This document shows, piece after piece, positions 1 to 7,804 of a stretch of 64,000 nucleotides of DNA (positions are counted from its first letter, which is position 1; every line of letters starts with the position of its first letter). Both the position numbers and the translations under genes were made by a program. The DNA lies in assembly GCA_017399685.1 (NCBI GenBank), contig JAFQBM010000049.1:1-64000 (forward strand), given 5' to 3'. This DNA is from Lachnospiraceae bacterium. Lineage in GTDB: Bacteria > Bacillota > Clostridia > Lachnospirales > Lachnospiraceae. The notes beneath the pieces were generated by a model. That model was not told the origin of the DNA and did not search any database. It saw nothing but the letters and a program-made list of their open reading frames with translations.

Positions 1-1853
1 AGGGCTGGAGCGTCGTTTACACCATCTCCGGTCATGGAAACAATATTGCCCTTCTTCTGCCATGCATTTACGATACGAATCTTATTTTCCGGTGAAACAC
101 GGGCATATACAGAGATTTTTTCGATATTGGCATCCAATTCTTCCTCTGTCATCTTGTCCAGTTCCATTCCTGTCACAGCCATGTCACCATCTTCAAAAAT
201 ACCGATTTGTTTTGCAATGGCTGTTGCTGTAATTTTATGGTCACCTGTAATCATAACCGGACGGATTCCCGCACGTTTTGCATCGGTAACAGCATCCTTT
301 GATTCTTCTCGTGGAGGGTCCATCATGGAAATTAATCCAAGGAAGATATAATCCGATTCTTCTTCTAATGAAAGAGTATGATTTTCATCTACCTCACGAT
401 AAGCAAAGGCTAATACACGCAATCCCTGCTCTGAAAACTGTAAATTGGTATCTATAATTTTTTGTTTTTCTTCCTCTGTCATAGGAAGGATGCCTTCGGA
501 AGTACGGATACTTACAGTTCTGTCTAATAAAACATCCACTGCACCCTTGGTTAAAATGGTTGGCACTCCATGTAACAGATATTTGGTAGACATTAATTTT
601 CTATCCGAATCAAATGGAATTTCTTCCATACGTGTCATAATGTCTCTTAATTCTTCCTCTGGTAACTTGATATTTCTTGCCATTTCCACAAGAGCATATT
701 CGGTAGGATCACCAATTCCTTTTCCGTCTACGATTTTGGAATCGTTGGTTAAAATGGCATCATATAATAAATAACGGTGTAACTGGTCATGTAAATCTAA
801 CTCCTGTGCTGACAATACCTTATTATCAATATAAATTTCCTGTACCGTCATCTTATTTTGAGTTAAAGTTCCTGTCTTATCAGAACAAATAACAGATACA
901 CAACCTAAACTTTCTACTGCCTTTAATTCTTTCATAATGGCATGTTCTTTCGCCATTTTCTGTGTACCCATAGCCTGTACAATGGTAACGATAGAACTTA
1001 ATGCTTCCGGTATCGCTGCTACAGCAAGTGCTACTGCAAACATTAAGGAATCTAAAACTGTCATCTCATTATATAAACTAAGGCCAAAGACCAAAACACA
1101 AATTACAATAATTACGATTGCAAGTTTGCTACTGAATTGGTCTAAACTTACCTGTAAAGGTGTTTTCTTTTCCTTGGTGGCATTCATCATGGAAGCGATT
1201 TTACCGATTTCTGTATCCATACCGGTTCCTGTTACTACCACAGTGGCACGTCCATATGTAACCAAACTACTGGTATAAACCATATTAGTCCGGTCTCCCA
1301 ATGGTACTTCTTCATTGATGTCCCCATCCATCTTATCGATGTTCGTAGACTCTCCAGTTAAGGAACTTTCATTTACCTGCAAAGAGAAGTTTTCTAAGAT
1401 TCTTCCATCTGCTACTACCATATCTCCGGCTTCCAGGTTGATAATATCCCCCGGTACTACTTCTCTGGACGGAATTTCCATCACTTTTCCATCTCTCACT
1501 ACCTTAGCACTTGGTGAAGACAGCATTTTTAAGCTTTCCAAAGACTTTTCTGCTTTTTTATGCTGTACGGTTCCAAGTATGGCATTTAAGGTAATAACTG
1601 CAAGAATTACTACGGTACTTTCTACATTGTCAGAAAGCATGGAAATAATCGCTGCAATAATTAAAATTACCACCAGTAAATCAGCAAATTGAGAAAGGAA
1701 AACCTGCAAAGTGCTTTTTTTCTTTCCTTCCTGTAAAGCATTTTCACCTTTTTCTTCCAGAAGCTGCTTTGCCCGTTCTTGGCTTAAGCCTGCAGTGGTA
1801 ACATTCAGCTGTTCTAACACAGACTGTTTTGATTGTTGATACCATTCTTTCAT
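1..1853 (-). CDS. P-type cation-transporting ATPase (Ca2+/Mn2+ type), 3' end beyond window
   Basis: An ATP-driven membrane pump that moves divalent cations out of the cytoplasm. About 617 N-terminal residues are visible. The start is an ATG at 1853 behind AGGAGG. The protein opens with a cation-ATPase N-domain, followed by paired membrane helices. The phosphorylation motif CSDKTGTLT places the acceptor Asp near residue 325, and the frame runs off the window edge just after the hinge motif TGDGVNDAPAL. The order matches P2-type Ca2+ ATPases (PMCA/SERCA/YoaB-like). It lies directly downstream of a yybP-ykoY riboswitch, and P-type ATPases in this setting are known Mn2+ efflux or detoxification pumps. 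Mn2+ export is therefore a reasonable inference, but the residues that decide ion choice lie partly outside the window. Confidence 0.93.
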   Translation of the reverse strand, partial: MKEWYQQSKQSVLEQLNVTTAGLSQERAKQLLEEKGENALQEGKKKSTLQVFLSQFADLLVVILIIAAIISMLSDNVESTVVILAVITLNAILGTVQHKKAEKSLESLKMLSSPSAKVVRDGKVMEIPSREVVPGDIINLEAGDMVVADGRILENFSLQVNESSLTGESTNIDKMDGDINEEVPLGDRTNMVYTSSLVTYGRATVVVTGTGMDTEIGKIASMMNATKEKKTPLQVSLDQFSSKLAIVIIVICVLVFGLSLYNEMTVLDSLMFAVALAVAAIPEALSSIVTIVQAMGTQKMAKEHAIMKELKAVESLGCVSVICSDKTGTLTQNKMTVQEIYIDNKVLSAQELDLHDQLHRYLLYDAILTNDSKIVDGKGIGDPTEYALVEMARNIKLPEEELRDIMTRMEEIPFDSDRKLMSTKYLLHGVPTILTKGAVDVLLDRTVSIRTSEGILPMTEEEKQKIIDTNLQFSEQGLRVLAFAYREVDENHTLSLEEESDYIFLGLISMMDPPREESKDAVTDAKRAGIRPVMITGDHKITATAIAKQIGIFEDGDMAVTGMELDKMTEEELDANIEKISVYARVSPENKIRIVNAWQKKGNIVSMTGDGVNDAPA

Positions 1854-1883
1854 ATTTTTTCCTCCTTTAAAAATACAACGAAT

Positions 1884-1947
1884 AAAGAAAAACGAGACTT
1901 TTAATGTATGAACAAATTCCTTTGTTCTGATACATTAAAAGTCTCGT
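1884..1947 (-). terminator. Riboswitch-controlled intrinsic terminator
   Basis: An 18-bp perfect stem (acgagacttttaatgtat and its complement) around a loop of about 20 nt, followed by a U-rich run on the minus strand. It lies between the aptamer and the ATPase start codon and shares a strand with the aptamer. Confidence 0.85.
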
Positions 1948-2020
1948 AACCTTGTAGGTATGTATTGCCAGGTATCACTACCGGGTCTGTTGACAACACA
2001 TTTTAACTACTCCCTTTTCA
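1885..2020 (-). promoter_or_regulatory. yybP-ykoY (Mn2+) riboswitch with terminator
   Basis: Read on the minus strand, this leader has the signature blocks of the yybP-ykoY family in order: GGGAGTAG, then GTCAACA, then CGAGACT. The CGAGACT strand is also the 5' arm of a long perfect hairpin (1892-1947) followed by a U-rich tract at 1884-1891. Ligand binding would therefore compete with terminator formation. Mn2+ is the known ligand of the family and switches expression on. The same three blocks recur in front of mntP at 46.3 kb, which supports the call. Confidence 0.88.
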
Positions 2021-2043
2021 AATATTCGATTGACTGTTTTTTT

Positions 2044-2072
2044 ATCATACTGAAAAAATTTTAAGAAGTCAA
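2044..2072 (-). promoter_or_regulatory. Promoter of riboswitch/ATPase transcript
   Basis: On the minus strand, TTGACT (2067-2072) and TATGAT (2044-2049) are separated by 17 bp. Transcription would start near 2037, just before the aptamer. Confidence 0.6.
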
Positions 2073-2107
2073 GCATTTTTTTCATCTTAATGATAATTTG
2101 TCGTCAA

Positions 2108-3970
2108 CTACCCTTGATTATTTATCCGATCATTTAAGTCATTTAAATATACCCAGCGTTCCATTTTTTCTTCTAATAGCTGTTCCGCCTCTTCTTTTTC
2201 TTTTACAACCTGATTTAATTTTACAAAATCTGTGGCATTGGCACTGACTTCTTTTCCAAGTTTCTCTATCTTTTCTTCCAGTTTCGCTATGTCTTCGTCA
2301 ATGGTTTCAAACTCTCTTTTTTCATTATAGGTCATTTTTAGCTTTTCTGTTCTAGGCTTTTGACTTGTCTTTTTTCCCTTGTCTTCCGAGTTTCCATTCT
2401 CTTGGTTCGCAGCCATAGACTTACCACCAGTTCCTTTTCCTATGCTTCCTCTTTGGGTATAAAAAGGACTTTTCGCCATATAGTCATCGTAATTTCCTTC
2501 GTATTGGTTGATCTGTACCTGACCGGTAACGGTATCTTTTTCATAAGCAAAAATCCGGTTTGCCATGCGGTTTAAGAAATAGCGGTCATGAGAAACAGAA
2601 ATCACGATTCCCTGGAAAGAATCCAGATAATCTTCCAAAATCATCATAGTAGCAATGTCCAAATCATTGGTAGGCTCATCCAGAATTAGTACATTCGGGG
2701 CTTCCATCAATATCTTTAACAGATAAAGTCTACGTTTTTCCCCTCCTGAAAGGCGGTTTATCATTTGATACTGTAAGGTGCTGTCAAATAAAAAGCGATT
2801 CAGCATCTGGGTTGCTGTGATTACCCCATCTTCTGTCTTTACATTTTCGGCAGTTTCCTTAATGTAGTCCACCACTCTCATATTCTGTGGCAGATGCTCA
2901 TTTTCCTGTGAAAAGTAACCTATCTTTACAGTCTGACCGATTTCAATGGTTCCACTGTCCGGAGTCACTTCTCCCATAATTATCTTCATAAGGGTAGACT
3001 TTCCACAACCATTTTCCCCTACGATACCAATTCTGTCATCGGATAAAAAGATATAATTAAAATCTGTGATAATATCCTTTTCTTCATATTTCTTGGATAC
3101 ATGACTTAATTCTATGGTCTTATTTCCTAATCTGCTGCTGATGGAGTTCATTTCAAGTTTCTGGGTTTCCTTTGGTGCTTCCCTGTCCCTTAATTCTTCA
3201 TATCGTTGAATATGGGCTTTCTGCTTGGTACTTCTGGCTCTGGCTCCACGTTGTATCCATTCCAGTTCCACACGAAGGATGCTTTGTCTTTTCCGTTCGG
3301 AAGCCATAGCAATGTCTTCTCTTAATGCCTTCTCTTCCAGATATTTTTCATAACCTCCGGTATAACGATAGATTTTTCCCTGATCTATTTCGGCGATACC
3401 GTTACATACCCGGTCCAAGAAATAACGGTCATGGGTTACCATAACCAAGGCTGCCTTTGACTTTTTTAAATATTCCTCCAACCAGGAAGCCATGGTACTG
3501 TCTAAATGGTTGGTAGGCTCGTCTAAAATCAGAATGTCACAGTTACTTAACAAAGTGGCTGCAAGGGCTACCCTTTTTCTTTGCCCTCCGGAAAGGCAGT
3601 CCACCTTCTGCTCATAGTCCTGAAATCCAAGGATATTTAAGATATTCTTAGCCTCTCCTTCTACACTCCAATGATTATGTTCTGTGCTGTTTTGGGATAT
3701 CACATAATCATATATGGTAATTCCTTTTTCGAACTCAGGATTCTGTGGCAGGTAGTTGATTTTCACCTTATTTGCTTTCACTACCTCGCCCTCATCTGTA
3801 TCGATAAGTCCCGCCAGCATCTTAAGAAGGGTGGATTTTCCCGTACCATTTACCCCAATGACACCGATTTTTTCTCCTTCGTTAATGGAAAAATCCGTGT
3901 CTTTAAATAGTACTTTATCTGTAATGGATTTTGAAAAATTCTTTATAGTAAGTAGATTCATTGTTTTCAC
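2108..3970 (-). CDS. ABC-F family ATPase (Uup/YfmR-like)
   Basis: A soluble tandem ATPase of the ABC-F class, whose members act on the ribosome (translation factors or antibiotic protection) rather than in transport. It has 620 residues and no membrane segments. NBD1 has Walker A GVNGTGKST at residues 39-47, signature LSGGQRKR and Walker B ILILDEPTNHLD. A linker follows, then NBD2 with GENGCGKST, LSGGEKRR and LILDEPTNDLD. The C-terminal 80 residues are a Lys/Glu-rich coiled coil like the CTD of Uup. The start is uncertain: a GTG at 3970 lies close behind AAAGGA, and an in-frame ATG three codons later is equally possible. The Uup/YfmR assignment rests on length and the coiled-coil tail. An antibiotic-resistance ABC-F cannot be excluded. 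Confidence 0.9.
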   Translation of the reverse strand: MKTMNLLTIKNFSKSITDKVLFKDTDFSINEGEKIGVIGVNGTGKSTLLKMLAGLIDTDEGEVVKANKVKINYLPQNPEFEKGITIYDYVISQNSTEHNHWSVEGEAKNILNILGFQDYEQKVDCLSGGQRKRVALAATLLSNCDILILDEPTNHLDSTMASWLEEYLKKSKAALVMVTHDRYFLDRVCNGIAEIDQGKIYRYTGGYEKYLEEKALREDIAMASERKRQSILRVELEWIQRGARARSTKQKAHIQRYEELRDREAPKETQKLEMNSISSRLGNKTIELSHVSKKYEEKDIITDFNYIFLSDDRIGIVGENGCGKSTLMKIIMGEVTPDSGTIEIGQTVKIGYFSQENEHLPQNMRVVDYIKETAENVKTEDGVITATQMLNRFLFDSTLQYQMINRLSGGEKRRLYLLKILMEAPNVLILDEPTNDLDIATMMILEDYLDSFQGIVISVSHDRYFLNRMANRIFAYEKDTVTGQVQINQYEGNYDDYMAKSPFYTQRGSIGKGTGGKSMAANQENGNSEDKGKKTSQKPRTEKLKMTYNEKREFETIDEDIAKLEEKIEKLGKEVSANATDFVKLNQVVKEKEEAEQLLEEKMERWVYLNDLNDRINNQG

Positions 3971-4063
3971 CGTTTCCTTTTTCTAGTCATGATGGTAGTA
4001 TAACATAAAGTTCCATTATATGCGACGAAATAAATTTGCGAATTTTCTCTTTCATTCAAATAA

Positions 4064-4717
4064 CTATGAAATAATCTCTAACGTATCTTCCGTTACCTTA
4101 CATTCTAAAAACAAAAACTCAATCCCTGCTTTTTCGGCTTCTTCCCATGCCTTGCCAAATTCTTTATGAGTTTCTATATTCGCCCGTACTTCTTTCACGT
4201 CTTCCATCTGAATGACAAAAGCAACCATGCAATGATATCCTTCCTTTACAGCCTTCGTTAATTCTCTAAGATGCTTGACTCCCCGTTCTGTAGGAGCATC
4301 TGGAAAATATCCTACTTTATCTATCTCCAAGGTACAACCTTTTACTTCCATAAGATATTTTTCTTCTCCCTTTTCCATATAGAAATCAATCCGGGATTCT
4401 CCATAGGTGTATTCCGGCTTAATATAGGTATAATCCTGTGTTTCTAACCATTCTTTTACTACTTTATTTGGTGCCTGACTGTCAATGTTTACCCAGCCTA
4501 AATTTTCTTTATATACACAAATTAAATCATATTTGGTTTTTCGTTTCGCCTGGCCTGCCACTTCCAAAATCACTTTACTTCCCGGAAGAAGCAGTTCTTT
4601 ACAACGCCCGGTATTTTTAACATGAACCGTTTCTAATTTATCTTCTATCCACACATTTGCAATAAAACGGTTGGGTCTGCTATGAAAAGTCCCTGTTACG
4701 GTTTCTTTGTATTTCAT
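4064..4717 (-). CDS. sfsA: SfsA family DNA/RNA nuclease
   Basis: A 217-residue protein recognised over its whole length as SfsA (sugar fermentation stimulation protein). It has an N-terminal OB-like part with HVKNTGRCKELL, followed by a PD-(D/E)XK-like nuclease domain containing ESRIDFY and the EVKGCTLE strand, then FPDAPTERGVKHLRELT. Length matches the family. SfsA proteins bind DNA and have nuclease activity; the original link to maltose use in E. coli is indirect. The ATG at 4717 follows an AAGGAG-like site. It is divergent from the toxin-like locus at 4.87 kb and sits upstream of the ABC-F gene on the same strand with a gap of about 90 bp. Confidence 0.92.
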   Translation of the reverse strand: MKYKETVTGTFHSRPNRFIANVWIEDKLETVHVKNTGRCKELLLPGSKVILEVAGQAKRKTKYDLICVYKENLGWVNIDSQAPNKVVKEWLETQDYTYIKPEYTYGESRIDFYMEKGEEKYLMEVKGCTLEIDKVGYFPDAPTERGVKHLRELTKAVKEGYHCMVAFVIQMEDVKEVRANIETHKEFGKAWEEAEKAGIEFLFLECKVTEDTLEIIS

Positions 4718-4813
4718 TGGTAATTCTCCTTATATTTGTTGTTTTTTAAAGCAAACATTAGTTTGTTTTTTAACAAGATATATGTTATTATTACTATAAT
4801 TATTTAAGAAGTC

Positions 4814-4838
4814 GGAGGACAGTTTGATGGTTGTCTCC
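4814..4838 (+). other. Leader hairpin before holin-like toxin
   Basis: GGAGGACA pairs with TGTCTCC across a short loop in the 5' leader of the small toxin gene. A candidate promoter (TTAACA at 4770-4775, TATAAT at 4795-4800, 19-bp spacing) precedes it. Structured leaders are common in type I toxin mRNAs. Confidence 0.4.
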
Positions 4839-4870
4839 TATCGGTGTTTTTTCGAAAGGAGGTATGTATC

Positions 4871-4954
4871 ATGGATACACAAGAAGTATTAACATTGGTA
4901 TTAGTTATTTTTGCTATACTTACATACCTCGATGACCATCAGAATAGAAAATAA
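4871..4954 (+). CDS. Putative holin-like type I toxin (27 aa)
   Basis: A 27-residue ORF with an excellent AAGGAGG site eight bases before its ATG. The peptide has a short polar N-terminus, one hydrophobic helix (VLTLVLVIFAILTYL) and a charged tail DDHQNRK. This is the pattern of the Hol_Tox/TxpA-like peptides, which insert in the membrane and are controlled by an antisense RNA. An antisense promoter and terminator are visible on the opposite strand (next entry). Two further peptides at 37.1 and 38.4 kb share the ALLTFLDKRNKRK-type tail. Function is inferred from this resemblance; no toxicity can be shown from sequence. Confidence 0.72.
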   Translation: MDTQEVLTLVLVIFAILTYLDDHQNRK

Positions 4955-5053
4955 GCTGCCCTCTACCCGCAATAGAGGACAGCTCGTAACTTAAAATTAC
5001 TTTTGTTCCGAAGTTGCAATCATCGAACAAGTACACGTTCTTTGATTTCTTCT
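4945..5053 (-). ncRNA. Predicted antisense antitoxin RNA
   Basis: On the minus strand, TTGAAA (5083-5088) and TATAAT (5060-5065) are exactly 17 bp apart, giving a start near 5053. The transcript would run through 3' sequence shared with the toxin mRNA and end at the hairpin AGCTGTCCTCTA...TAGAGGGCAGCT, followed by a U-rich tract inside the end of the toxin ORF. Convergent antisense RNA overlapping the toxin 3' end is the RatA/TxpA arrangement. Confidence 0.6.
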
Positions 5054-5099
5054 AGAATAATTATAAACGAATCTTGCTAAAATTTCAAGTAGTAATAGT

Positions 5100-5245
5100 T
5101 ATGTAACTATTCACACAGTAACCTGACACTCGCTGTCAGGTTACGTAATAGCATGATTCAGGAGTTGGTTTCTGCTTCGCGAAGCGAATTTGCATGCAGA
5201 AACCAATATGTTACTGTTCGCATGAACAGTAACATATTTATTGGC
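5100..5245. repeat. Intergenic palindromic repeat, copy A
   Basis: Three consecutive perfect or near-perfect inverted repeats: 5118-5144 (GTAACCTGACA arms), 5165-5206 (TTGGTTTCTGC arms, with an inner TTCGCGAAGCGAA) and 5208-5235 (ATGTTACTGTTC arms). A degenerate inverted copy lies at 38,040-38,165, and the last palindrome recurs near 19.8 and 46.2 kb. No protein is encoded. Confidence 0.7.
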
Positions 5246-5314
5246 AGATGCCTAATCGATACCTAATCATCGACATCTGCCATTTTCAATTTATTTCTAA
5301 TGTGGAGGATGTAC

Positions 5315-6172
5315 ATGGTTTATTTATCAAATTTTGAGTTTCCTGATGTAGAAAAAGAGTATGATTTTTTGCTGTCACTAAAAAGAACCTGCTACGATTC
5401 TTTTTATCCTTTCCAGACGGTATCAAAACATAATTTAGAATCTCTCACCTTCGAACCTGTGACTATCCTGTATGGTGGAAATGGTTCCGGAAAGACTACG
5501 GTTTTAAATATCATTGCAGAAAAACTTGGATTAGAGCGGGATGCACTATATAACCGTTCTAACTTTTTTCACGACTACACCCGTATGTGTGATTACGAAT
5601 TAGAACAAAAGATTCCATCCCACAGCAGAATCATAACCAGCGATGATGTATTTGATTTCATGTTAAATTTAAGAAGTATGAATCATGGAATCCATCAGAA
5701 ACGGGAAGAATTATTCAAGGAATATCTGGAAGCGAAATATTCTCATTTTCAGGTAAAATCTTTAGATGATTATGAACAACTTAAAAAAGTCAATGCAACC
5801 CGTAATCATTCCCAATCCAAATATATCCGTGATAATCTTATGGATAATATTCCGGAACATTCCAACGGAGAAAGTGCTTTTCTATACTTTTGCGATAAAA
5901 TAAAAGAAAATGCCTTATATCTGCTGGATGAACCGGAAAACAGCCTTTCTCCGGAAAAACAATTAGAACTGATTCAATTCTTAGAAGATTCTGCCCGTTT
6001 TTTTGGATGTCAGTTTATCATTGCTACCCATTCGCCTTTTATTCTTTCTATGAAGGGAGCAAAAATATACGATATGGACGAAGAACCGGTAACGGTAAAG
6101 CCTTGGACAAAGTTATCCAACGTCCGTACTTACTTTGACTTTTTTCAAAAACATATTAAAGAATTTGACTAG
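5315..6172 (+). CDS. AAA/ABC-type ATPase, OLD-like, unknown role
   Basis: A soluble P-loop ATPase of 285 residues. Walker A is YGGNGSGKTT (about residues 50-60), the Walker B region is YLLDEPENSLSPEKQLEL, and a switch motif ATHSPFIL follows. This is the AAA_15/AAA_21 arrangement found in OLD-like and RecF-like ATPases. The start at 5315 is preferred because GGAGG (5304-5308) is six bases upstream, while ATGs at 5300 and 5309 overlap the site. The gene stands alone between repeat copy A and the peptide operon that converges on it. Single-gene ATPases of this type are common in gut Firmicutes. Some related proteins act in phage defence, but nothing here shows that. Confidence 0.8.
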   Translation: MVYLSNFEFPDVEKEYDFLLSLKRTCYDSFYPFQTVSKHNLESLTFEPVTILYGGNGSGKTTVLNIIAEKLGLERDALYNRSNFFHDYTRMCDYELEQKIPSHSRIITSDDVFDFMLNLRSMNHGIHQKREELFKEYLEAKYSHFQVKSLDDYEQLKKVNATRNHSQSKYIRDNLMDNIPEHSNGESAFLYFCDKIKENALYLLDEPENSLSPEKQLELIQFLEDSARFFGCQFIIATHSPFILSMKGAKIYDMDEEPVTVKPWTKLSNVRTYFDFFQKHIKEFD

Positions 6173-6190
6173 GGATTTTTCCCTAGTCAT
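6168..6190. terminator. Bidirectional terminator between convergent genes
   Basis: GACTAGGGA pairs with TCCCTAGTC around a TTTT loop, at the end of the ATPase gene and downstream of the oppositely oriented peptide operon. Confidence 0.6.
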
Positions 6191-6230
6191 ATAATTTAGC
6201 TTTTCCCACTATAACTCATTTCCACCAGTT

Positions 6231-6332
6231 TTACATAATAATCAGCCAAATAAAACTAAATATGAAAGCAAGTATGAAAGACAAACTACAGTCAAGGTAT
6301 AATCTTTTATTTATTAGTTGTTCACCTTTCAC
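6231..6332 (-). CDS. Small membrane peptide ending the peptide-export operon (33 aa)
   Basis: A 33-codon ORF beginning with GTG, which overlaps the stop of the preceding permease as GTGA. Translational coupling is therefore likely. The N-terminus is polar and basic (MKGEQLINKR). After LYLD comes one strongly hydrophobic segment (CSLSFILAFIFSFIWLII) that reaches the last residues. This fits an N-in single-span peptide. Placed last in a bacteriocin-like operon, a small immunity protein is a plausible guess. No homologue is recognised, and the SD in front of the GTG is weak, so the ORF might be chance. Confidence 0.45.
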   Translation of the reverse strand: MKGEQLINKRLYLDCSLSFILAFIFSFIWLIIM

Positions 6333-7069
6333 ACACCCGGTTCAAACAAATATTTTACTGACACATAATAGAGGCATTGCAACAACAAATACTCAACTGC
6401 AAATGAAATAATAACATACAATGCAACTTCTGCTAAACTCGTACTTACGTTGTCAATTGTGATATTTTCCATTTGAATAAAAATACACATTTTATTAATT
6501 ATTTGCTGTATATTTTCACTGACTATATTTTTTGCTACTTCATTAAACATAGTCTCTATTAACGTAAACTTAACAAATGCGATTATTGCTCCTATAATGG
6601 CATTTTTACAAATTAGAATAAACATTAACACTACTGAAGCAATATGTGATAAGACTAACATGACAAGCAAAAGCCTAAACAAATCGTATTTATCATTTAT
6701 TGCATGAAAAATAAAAAGGTAAACTAATAAGCAAGCAACCACAATAATTGGAACAAATAATCCACAACTAATAGTCTTATCGATACTTATTCTAAAAGTA
6801 CTCATCCCTCGCATTATTTCATAATTCAACGTCTTATTTTTTATTTCTTGTCCAATATATACTGAAACAACAACTATTATCATAAGTAGTATATATACAA
6901 AACAGGTGCCTAACTCCACCCAAGCCTGCATCGCACGGACAGATTTATCCTCACACTCTGAAAAAAGAATGTCCATATAGCAAAGTAATAATAAAACTCC
7001 TGACAATAAAGGCAAATACTTAAAAATAGAAAAAGAATACCTGAAACGATATAATTCTTGTCTACTCAT
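6329..7069 (-). CDS. ABC-2 type permease (LanG/LanE-like)
   Basis: A 246-residue membrane protein with six predicted helices and the motif YIGQEIKNKTLNYEIMRGMS between helices 2 and 3. That motif is typical of ABC-2 permeases of lantibiotic-immunity and bacitracin-type transporters. The ATG follows the stop of the upstream permease immediately (TAG-ATG) with a GGGAG site. It is paired with the next gene and the LanF-like ATPase as an ATPase plus two permeases, the composition of LanFEG self-protection exporters. The two permeases are clearly paralogous (the NKTLNYEIMRG and YKTIYHEIMKG motifs correspond). Confidence 0.82.
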   Translation of the reverse strand: MSRQELYRFRYSFSIFKYLPLLSGVLLLLCYMDILFSECEDKSVRAMQAWVELGTCFVYILLMIIVVVSVYIGQEIKNKTLNYEIMRGMSTFRISIDKTISCGLFVPIIVVACLLVYLFIFHAINDKYDLFRLLLVMLVLSHIASVVLMFILICKNAIIGAIIAFVKFTLIETMFNEVAKNIVSENIQQIINKMCIFIQMENITIDNVSTSLAEVALYVIISFAVEYLLLQCLYYVSVKYLFEPGV

Positions 7070-7804
7070 CTAATAATCTCCCTTCCTTGTACTAAGCGAT
7101 AGAAGTAGCATGAGAACAAAGTATTCAATCACTGTTGAAAATATAATTCCAATATAACATGCCATCGGAATCTCAACACCAGTAGTTGTCAAATAAGACC
7201 ATTGTGACATAGTCAAAAATCCTTTTACCCAAACCAAAATATCATCTGGAAGTAATAAAGCAAGAAAACTAATAAGAACTTCAAAAAATTCAAATCTACA
7301 AAAAGCCAGACACCCTCCAGTTGCTCCATTTCTACACAACATTACATATAAAAGTGTGCATGAACAAATATGAAACAAATAAATATATATCAGAAGAAGT
7401 CTTGTAATAGAAAACTCACTTAAATAACTAGGGTTTATCATCAAAAAAATCAGCACCGAACTCCATAATATAAACGAATAAATAAATCCACAACTAATTG
7501 TTTTTGATAATGCAATTTTTGTTGACGAATATCCCTTCATAATCTCGTGATATATTGTCTTATACTTAAACTCATTTCCAACGTATACGGAAATGCCAAC
7601 TGCTCCAACAATACAAAAAAACATTCCCATCATTTTAAAAATAGATTGTGTTTCACTTCCATAAGACAAATCCGTCTCAAACATAGATGTATCTGAACTT
7701 ATAAGTAACATCACACCCACAGAGCCTACACCAATTAATACAAACATTAATATCGATTTAAAGAACCTATACAACTCCACTTTGCTTAATTTTGAAACGC
7801 TCAT
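7070..7804 (-). CDS. ABC-2 type permease (LanE/LanG-like)
   Basis: A permease of about 244 residues, paralogous to the gene that follows it. The true start is the ATG at 7804 (MSVSKLSKVELYRF), which overlaps the ATPase stop as ATGA. A longer reading frame would intrude 70 bases into the ATPase gene and has no SD. Six predicted helices surround the motif YVGNEFKYKTIYHEIMKGYS. It is expected to form a heterodimer with the second permease, driven by the ATPase encoded just upstream, and to expel or shield against the exported peptide. Confidence 0.82.
   Translation of the reverse strand: MSVSKLSKVELYRFFKSILMFVLIGVGSVGVMLLISSDTSMFETDLSYGSETQSIFKMMGMFFCIVGAVGISVYVGNEFKYKTIYHEIMKGYSSTKIALSKTISCGFIYSFILWSSVLIFLMINPSYLSEFSITRLLLIYIYLFHICSCTLLYVMLCRNGATGGCLAFCRFEFFEVLISFLALLLPDDILVWVKGFLTMSQWSYLTTTGVEIPMACYIGIIFSTVIEYFVLMLLLSLSTRKGDY

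Noticed and set aside
34-1692. Several plus-strand open frames of about 100 codons
   Set aside because: All are shadows of the P-type ATPase on the other strand, which shows clear catalytic motifs.
4864-4935. Alternative ATG at 4864 in another frame of the toxin region
   Set aside because: Too close to the SD, and the product (MYHGYTRSINIG...) has no sensible composition or family.
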